Assembly (NCBI RefSeq): GCF_000027005.1
Contig: NC_012966.1
Location: forward strand, 806,001-870,000
Source of the DNA: Komagataella phaffii GS115
Lineage: Eukaryota > Ascomycota > Pichiomycetes > Pichiales > Pichiaceae
DNA length: 64,000 nucleotides
Reading direction: 5' to 3'
A program made the position numbers and the translations under genes. Position 1 is the stretch's first letter, and each line of letters opens with the position of its first letter. Of the stretch, positions 58,925 to 64,000 are shown in pieces. The notes below the pieces were generated by a model, which was given only the letters and a program-made list of their open reading frames with translations, made no database searches and was not told the origin of the DNA.

Positions 58925-60952
58925 ATGTCAAACAACAGTGAAGGTAGGCCCAAACTACCCTTTTTAGAAATATCATATGATTCATTGCGAAATCTGAAAG
59001 ATTCAGATGTCGACTTCCAAAACCTGCTCCGTGTGTGGACAACGTTGACGAAATCCTCAGACTCCATCAGAAATGGCAAACGACTGGAAAATATTAGTTG
59101 GAGAGTTGTGAATCGCAAACTGCTTCTTAATCCTTTGAATCGTGAGGACTCACTTGATCCCATGGACTTTCAAGCCCTCAGCCGAATCTCTCTCTGCCGT
59201 GGTTCTTCACAGCCCTTCTTGGCCGAGTATAAGAGAAAGAATAATAAGAAGGGCAAAAGCGAGCAAGCTAGGCCAACTTCTGATCTGAACCACGATTCGA
59301 TCATGTCGAGTCTGGAGAAGAAGAAGTTGCAAAACGGTATCGATCAGTCCATTCTAGAGATACCTAAACAGCCTAGCCTGTTTGCTAAACCTCTACCTCG
59401 GCCAGAACCACCCAGCCTATTTCAGAAGAAAGAGGCTAAATCATCGGAGAACAAAAGGCACATGTTTTATTTACATTCGCCGTCACCTGTTGATGAAAAC
59501 CCCATGGAAAAATGTCCTTCACAGTCTCTCTTCTCACAGACACAACAACCGTTACCTGACAAGCCTGCAAACTCCACTTCGTTGTTTGGCAACTCCAAGA
59601 ATAAAACAACCTCGTTATTCGGAAACGAGGATCGCAAGGAGATTGTGTTTACCAGTGATGAATCGCTGTCCGATGATTCTCAATGGTCAAGTGTTTCTGA
59701 CTCAGAGGAGAGTGAGGAAGAAGAGCCCCGGTTGGACTTCCACAAGAAAGATTTCCCCGTCGAGACCAAACCAGCCATGAGAAGGTCTCTGTTATCAGGT
59801 TTGTTTCTTCATGAACTCCCGCACCGAAATTCTGAACCAAACATACATGGTCAACTATCTGGCACAAAAATGTACCAGAATCCCACAAATGCATCATCCA
59901 AGACATCCATAGCGACTGAAAGTACCACCATAGTAAATCCAAAAATAAAACCACCTCTACTGAGGACAAAGACTGTGCCCAATGTTAATCATAGTGCTGA
60001 AAGAGAAGTCTTAGAAGTGTCATCATCTCAGCTTGCTAAATCAACTTTGTCATGTACCAATATCACTGCTATGGCATCTGTGTCTACTGCAAAGGATGCC
60101 AGACCGCTTTTGAAACGCCAATCATCCCATGACGTAACAAAGAATGACGAAGTCAGCTCTTTATCAAAGTTGGTGTCTCTGTCAAAGCTGAACCTTACTT
60201 CATATTTTGCTGGAAAGAACAACAAATCTGGCCATCACCACAAGTCTGAAGTGTCTACAGCTAATTCTAACAGGGTTCCTGCGACTGCTAGGACATTACT
60301 ACCTACGGCCCTTTCAACGCACATGTTCCTACCGACAATGGCCAATTCTCGCCCTTCTACGTTGGCTCAGGTTGTTGAGGCTAAAGAAGATGATTCTTCG
60401 GTAGATGGAAGTGTCCGAATGTCCCTGAATGCGTCTCGTCGTAATTCAGAACAAATAGAAGTTGGCATACCGCGCCCTTCCACACCCGCTGGTTCCAACG
60501 TTGACGTCGTTCGAAATTCTTCCATTGAAATTCCCGGATCCTCCGACTCCAAGAGTTCTAATTATCGCAGAGACAAGACCCCTGATAGGGACGGTCTAGG
60601 TGGTAAAGGCTCCCAGGGAGCTACTGCATTATCACCTCGTTCCACCAAGAAACGTATGTTAGCATCTGAACTATCTCAGTCGTTACGAGAACAGATTCTG
60701 TATGAATTGGAAACTGCTCCTGAGAACCATGCGCAAACAGACAATCCATATCTGGCCCACAAAATCCGCCATGGCCAAGAATTCCTGGATGATGACAAGC
60801 TCTTAGACGAGCTGATCGATAAAAACGATCCTGGCCAAATGAGAGAACAGCGTCTCAAGAACATGAGTTCTACCAAGTTAGAGGTAGTCCCCAAAACCGT
60901 TCTAAGTGATGAGGACGACGACAATATGAGTTATTTCGCCAAGGGATGGTGA
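58925..60952 (+). CDS. MKS1-like nitrogen/stress regulator
   Basis: The 675-residue protein starts at the ATG at 58925. Near the N-terminus it has DFQNLLRVWTTLTKSSDSIRNGKRLENISWRVVNRKL, an AreA/DUF1752-type motif. A long polar region follows with VFTSDESLSDDSQWSSVSDSEESEEEE and SLLSGLFLHELP. The C-terminus reads STKKRMLASELSQSLREQILYELETAPE, and near the end SDEDDDNMSYFAKGW. These blocks recall the DUF1752/DUF3295 proteins, which include S. cerevisiae Mks1, a regulator of the retrograde response and nitrogen signalling. There is no GATA zinc finger, so it is not an AreA activator itself. It shares its promoter with DUR3. I give the family, not a firm name. Confidence 0.78.
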   Translation: MSNNSEGRPKLPFLEISYDSLRNLKDSDVDFQNLLRVWTTLTKSSDSIRNGKRLENISWRVVNRKLLLNPLNREDSLDPMDFQALSRISLCRGSSQPFLAEYKRKNNKKGKSEQARPTSDLNHDSIMSSLEKKKLQNGIDQSILEIPKQPSLFAKPLPRPEPPSLFQKKEAKSSENKRHMFYLHSPSPVDENPMEKCPSQSLFSQTQQPLPDKPANSTSLFGNSKNKTTSLFGNEDRKEIVFTSDESLSDDSQWSSVSDSEESEEEEPRLDFHKKDFPVETKPAMRRSLLSGLFLHELPHRNSEPNIHGQLSGTKMYQNPTNASSKTSIATESTTIVNPKIKPPLLRTKTVPNVNHSAEREVLEVSSSQLAKSTLSCTNITAMASVSTAKDARPLLKRQSSHDVTKNDEVSSLSKLVSLSKLNLTSYFAGKNNKSGHHHKSEVSTANSNRVPATARTLLPTALSTHMFLPTMANSRPSTLAQVVEAKEDDSSVDGSVRMSLNASRRNSEQIEVGIPRPSTPAGSNVDVVRNSSIEIPGSSDSKSSNYRRDKTPDRDGLGGKGSQGATALSPRSTKKRMLASELSQSLREQILYELETAPENHAQTDNPYLAHKIRHGQEFLDDDKLLDELIDKNDPGQMREQRLKNMSSTKLEVVPKTVLSDEDDDNMSYFAKGW

Positions 60953-61164
60953 AGATTTTAACAAAATTGTCTAGTGGCCCTTGACTCTTCTCTCATAATT
61001 TGTGCCCTCAAGAATCTGCTCTTCCATAACCGATCATTATCGTAAGTAAACTTTCACAAAATGATAGATAACAGGCTGTAAATGATTATATAATCAACAA
61101 TAACTGCTGCGACGCGCACTTCACTAAATCTACAGTACGATTCTTCACTCCGATAGTACGTGAA

Positions 61165-62412
61165 ATGACGGGCAGCACGGAGGGATCAATTACTGCACCA
61201 GAGTTTCTGGAGCAGCAGAGCCTTTTAGAAAAGGAAGCTCTGGAATTGATGCCATTCGACCCTCAAAGATGCACTTTTACCGATGGAGCTCTACGACAAC
61301 AATTGTACGCCTGTTTGACGTGTTTGAAAAACCAACCCAAAAGTGAGGGAGAAAAACCAGTGTTTTCAGGTGTGTGTTATTCCTGCTCAATTCAATGCCA
61401 TAGTACTCATGAATTGGTTGAGCTTTTCACCAAGAGACATTTTACTTGTGACTGTGGCACTACGAGAATGCTATATAATGGCGGCTGTCGACTGAGAAAC
61501 GTCGATCCAAAGTCGCCAGCGGATGACATACCCTCTTCATCTAATAGATACAGCAACAATTTTGAGGGAACTTTCTGTTCATGCGAGCAGCCTTATAACC
61601 CCTTAGAAGAAACAGGAAATATGTTTCAGTGTTTTTTTGGAGAGGTTTGTAACGAAGATTGGTTCCATGAAGAATGCCTGATGGGAATTCCCAGAGGTTC
61701 TGTTGAAAGGAAAGCAAAGCATACTTTGACTCGGAATGGAAAAAACATTTTGGAGACTCTTCCAGAAATTGAAGTTGATGAAGACGCAGCTACTAAGACT
61801 GAAGAAAATGATTCCGGTGAAGAGGATGCAGCACCACTTCCAGGGTTTCCTTCTGCCAATGATTTTGACTGTCTCATATGCTGGAAATGTGTTGACAAGT
61901 TCAAAGCCTTAGATTTGATTCCACGGTCTGTGAGGTTGCCAGATATATTTCACGTAGAGAGCAAATCACTAGATGACCGAGCAACACAATTGAAAAACTA
62001 CAAAGAAACACAGTCGAATTCCAAACGCCTAAAGACCACAACTTCTAAAGATTTCAAGTTTTCCATTTTTCTAAAAGATGGATTCCAGTCGGCCTTAAAA
62101 TCAATCATATCCACCAACGAAAAACATTACGACCCTCTAATATCCCTATTAAGACAGTTTCCCTTCCTATATGAAGAGGACCCAGTCTACGAACCCCCTG
62201 AAGAGAGTTTACATTCTGAAACAGAATCTTCATCAATGTTTGATCTCGGGACTAAGGCTCTGGAAAGCTTGCCTCGAGAACAAGCAATCGAAGGCCTTCA
62301 AGCCTATGAAAAAGTAAAACAAAAGCTTTCACAGTTCCTACGTCCCTTTGCCCAAGAAGGGCGCATAGTTACCAAAGAGGAGATTAAGCGATTCTTTGAA
62401 GATACTGAATAA
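61165..62412 (+). CDS. UBR7/Mlo2 family UBR-box and PHD-type protein
   Basis: The 415-residue protein has a UBR box (residues about 35-115) with CTFTDGALRQQLYACLTC, GVCYSCSIQCHSTHELVELFTKRHFTCDCGTTR. A PHD-like module (about 135-245) follows, with FCSCEQPY, MFQCFFGEVCNEDWFHEECLMG and FDCLICWKCVDKF. A linker carries an acidic EEDAAPLPGFPSANDFD. This layout is that of human UBR7 and S. pombe Mlo2. UBR7 has been described as an E3 acting on histone H2B. The C-terminal 100 residues are helical. It is convergent with PIM1, with 42 bp between stops. Confidence 0.88.
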   Translation: MTGSTEGSITAPEFLEQQSLLEKEALELMPFDPQRCTFTDGALRQQLYACLTCLKNQPKSEGEKPVFSGVCYSCSIQCHSTHELVELFTKRHFTCDCGTTRMLYNGGCRLRNVDPKSPADDIPSSSNRYSNNFEGTFCSCEQPYNPLEETGNMFQCFFGEVCNEDWFHEECLMGIPRGSVERKAKHTLTRNGKNILETLPEIEVDEDAATKTEENDSGEEDAAPLPGFPSANDFDCLICWKCVDKFKALDLIPRSVRLPDIFHVESKSLDDRATQLKNYKETQSNSKRLKTTTSKDFKFSIFLKDGFQSALKSIISTNEKHYDPLISLLRQFPFLYEEDPVYEPPEESLHSETESSSMFDLGTKALESLPREQAIEGLQAYEKVKQKLSQFLRPFAQEGRIVTKEEIKRFFEDTE

Positions 62413-62454
62413 ATCATTAATACATTCTAAATGCACCATTATATACAGGAACTA

Positions 62455-64000
62455 CTAAGCAGACTTTTCCTTCTCCGCTTCCTTCTCCTTGATTTTGTCA
62501 AACTCGGCTTTCCAAACATTGCTGGCATCAGCGACTGAAATTCCGGGCAATACCTTCTCAAAAACCTCATGGTACCATTCAACAGGCACTGGAGTCAAGC
62601 CTTCCTTGATGTTCTCAGGAAGTTCTTTCCAGTCAGAGAGATTGTCTTTAGGGAAAATGATGGTGTCGACACCCGAACGTTTAGCGGCAATAGATTTTTC
62701 TTTCAATCCTCCAATACGAAGAACTCTTCCAGTCAAAGTCAATTCACCCGTCATAGCGATGGTAGGAGAAAGCGACTTATCTAAAGCAAGAGATAACAGA
62801 GAAGATGTCATAGTCACACCTGCAGAAGGACCATCCTTTGGCGTAGCACCTTCGGGGCAATGGAGATGGATTTTAGCCCTTTCAAAGAACTTGTTCTCTG
62901 GATAATTTTTAGTCATAAACATTCTTGCAAAAGAATAGGCAATTCTGGAAGACTCTTTCATAACATCTCCTAATTGTCCTGTGATTTCTAATCTTGGCGT
63001 TGAGTCGTGACTCAACGGCTGTTCCAAGACACTTTCGATGTAGAGAGAAGATCCTCCCATTGAAGTCCAGGCAAGGCCCATTACAACACCAGGTGGAGTT
63101 GTCTCATAGAGACGGTCAGAAGTATAAACTGGAGGCCCAACATAATCCTTTAAGTTGTCAGGAGTGATTTCGATCTTGAAAGATTCAGGAACCTTTATCT
63201 GGGGAAGAGATTCTTTCACCTCCTTCGCAGTCTTGACATCAGGCTTGGACTCGTCATTTGAACTCTGACTTTGAGAAGATTGTTCCGTTTCATCAGCGAT
63301 CTTAGGATTAGCTAAAGAAGCAGTCTCTTCCTCGGGCTCTACCTCAGTTCTTTCAGTTTCTTCTTCACCAAGCTCTCTCACTACATTCAATGCGGCTTTT
63401 CTATAAATTTTCTCAATTTGCTTTTTCAAATTTCTGACACCACTCTCACGACAGTAATTCTTAATCAAACTTTGAATAACTTCCTCGGTAAGGTCAACGT
63501 TTACATCCTGGAGACCGGCACTTTGTTTGGCTTCAGGAGCCAAGTACCTTTCAGCAATTTTAATCTTCTCATCAGCAATGTAACCAGAAATTTCAATAAC
63601 TTCCATTCTATCCAACAGAGGGCCTGGAATAGTGTTCAACTGATTGGCAGTGCAAACAAATAAAACTTTTGACAAATCAATAGGAACGTCCATGTAGTTA
63701 TCTAAAAATGAGTTATTCTGCTCAGGATCCAAGAGTTCCAAAAGAGCAGATGAGGGATCTCCTCCATTAACACTATGAGTATGGGAGATTTTGTCTATTT
63801 CATCAATTAAGATAAGAGGATTTTCAGTCTCAGTTTTCTTTAAAGCCTGAACAACACGACCAGGAATAGCACCAACATACGTCCTTCTGTGACCCTTTAT
63901 CTCTGAGACATCACTTAGACCACCAACTGAAAACCGATAGAACTTTCTGTTCAACGCTCTGGCAATAGATTTACCAATGGAAGTCTTTCCTACACCTGGG
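62455..64000 (-). CDS. PIM1: PIM1, mitochondrial Lon protease, C-terminal part
   Basis: The gene runs off the right edge; about 515 C-terminal residues are visible. The visible part starts inside the AAA domain at PGVGKTS (Walker A), then [34 protein letters not shown] (Walker B), and the sensor region [23 protein letters not shown]. An acidic insert ([11 protein letters not shown] to [10 protein letters not shown]) leads into the protease domain. The catalytic Ser lies in [13 protein letters not shown], and its Lys partner in [14 protein letters not shown]. Lon degrades misfolded matrix proteins and helps maintain mtDNA. Apart from the missing N-terminus it looks intact. Confidence 0.96.
   Translation of the reverse strand, partial: PGVGKTSIGKSIARALNRKFYRFSVGGLSDVSEIKGHRRTYVGAIPGRVVQALKKTETENPLILIDEIDKISHTHSVNGGDPSSALLELLDPEQNNSFLDNYMDVPIDLSKVLFVCTANQLNTIPGPLLDRMEVIEISGYIADEKIKIAERYLAPEAKQSAGLQDVNVDLTEEVIQSLIKNYCRESGVRNLKKQIEKIYRKAALNVVRELGEEETERTEVEPEEETASLANPKIADETEQSSQSQSSNDESKPDVKTAKEVKESLPQIKVPESFKIEITPDNLKDYVGPPVYTSDRLYETTPPGVVMGLAWTSMGGSSLYIESVLEQPLSHDSTPRLEITGQLGDVMKESSRIAYSFARMFMTKNYPENKFFERAKIHLHCPEGATPKDGPSAGVTMTSSLLSLALDKSLSPTIAMTGELTLTGRVLRIGGLKEKSIAAKRSGVDTIIFPKDNLSDWKELPENIKEGLTPVPVEWYHEVFEKVLPGISVADASNVWKAEFDKIKEKEAEKEKSA

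Overview
The window is nuclear DNA from a budding yeast, most likely the methylotroph Komagataella (Pichia pastoris group). It is densely packed with genes on both strands. The introns are few and short, with GTAAGT/GTATGT donors and TACTAAC-like branch sites. CUG is read as leucine at conserved positions in HEM2 and SHM2, so this is not a CTG-Ser clade yeast. A probable complex I subunit is present, which excludes the Saccharomyces lineage. The species name is inference from gene content and was not checked by search.

Layout. 1-8953: a cut-off Ser-rich gene with a KEN box, GET3, a small coiled-coil ORF, STF2, ECT1, a DUF4112 gene, a two-TM protein and SIP5. 9079-11508: a ribosomal protein block, RPP1-RPL13-RPS16. 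12192-17100: SHM2, AGX1, a J-protein and HEM2. 17173-27604: ribosome and RNA biogenesis genes RIX7, GRC3, POP6-like and NOG2, interleaved with VPS20, COX12 and an unknown gene. 27792-37348: a PITH protein, a RING protein, a coiled-coil protein, a complex I-like subunit, ORM2, POP2, BRE5, UBC1 and LEM3. 37539-44207: NOT1. 44836-53317: EMP47, an aldo-keto reductase, tRNA-Ala, an interrupted gene, TIF35, tRNA-Gly, MED7, HRT1 and PHA2. 53504-64000: an MRH4-like protein, ZIM17, DUR3, an MKS1-like gene, a UBR7/Mlo2 homologue and the C-terminal part of PIM1.

Six genes were assembled across introns by reading splice signals: RPL13, RPS16, GRC3, NOG2, HRT1 (three introns) and PHA2. HRT1 has no long open frame at all. 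Several open frames begin at non-ATG codons. I moved those starts to the first credible ATG and say so in each entry.

The strongest non-coding signal is inside the 392-nt NOG2 intron. It folds as a two-hairpin H/ACA snoRNA with both pockets exactly 14 nt from their boxes, and the guide arms fit helix 69 of the large-subunit rRNA, as expected for an snR191 orthologue. Other points of interest: NOT1 lacks any usable ATG; POP2 and the MRH4-like protein have lost catalytic residues; a convergent 0.94-kb intergenic region carries repeats; an 11-bp hairpin sits in a 5' leader; and several gene neighbourhoods match S. cerevisiae. I saw no transposon, LTR, CRISPR array or virus-derived sequence.
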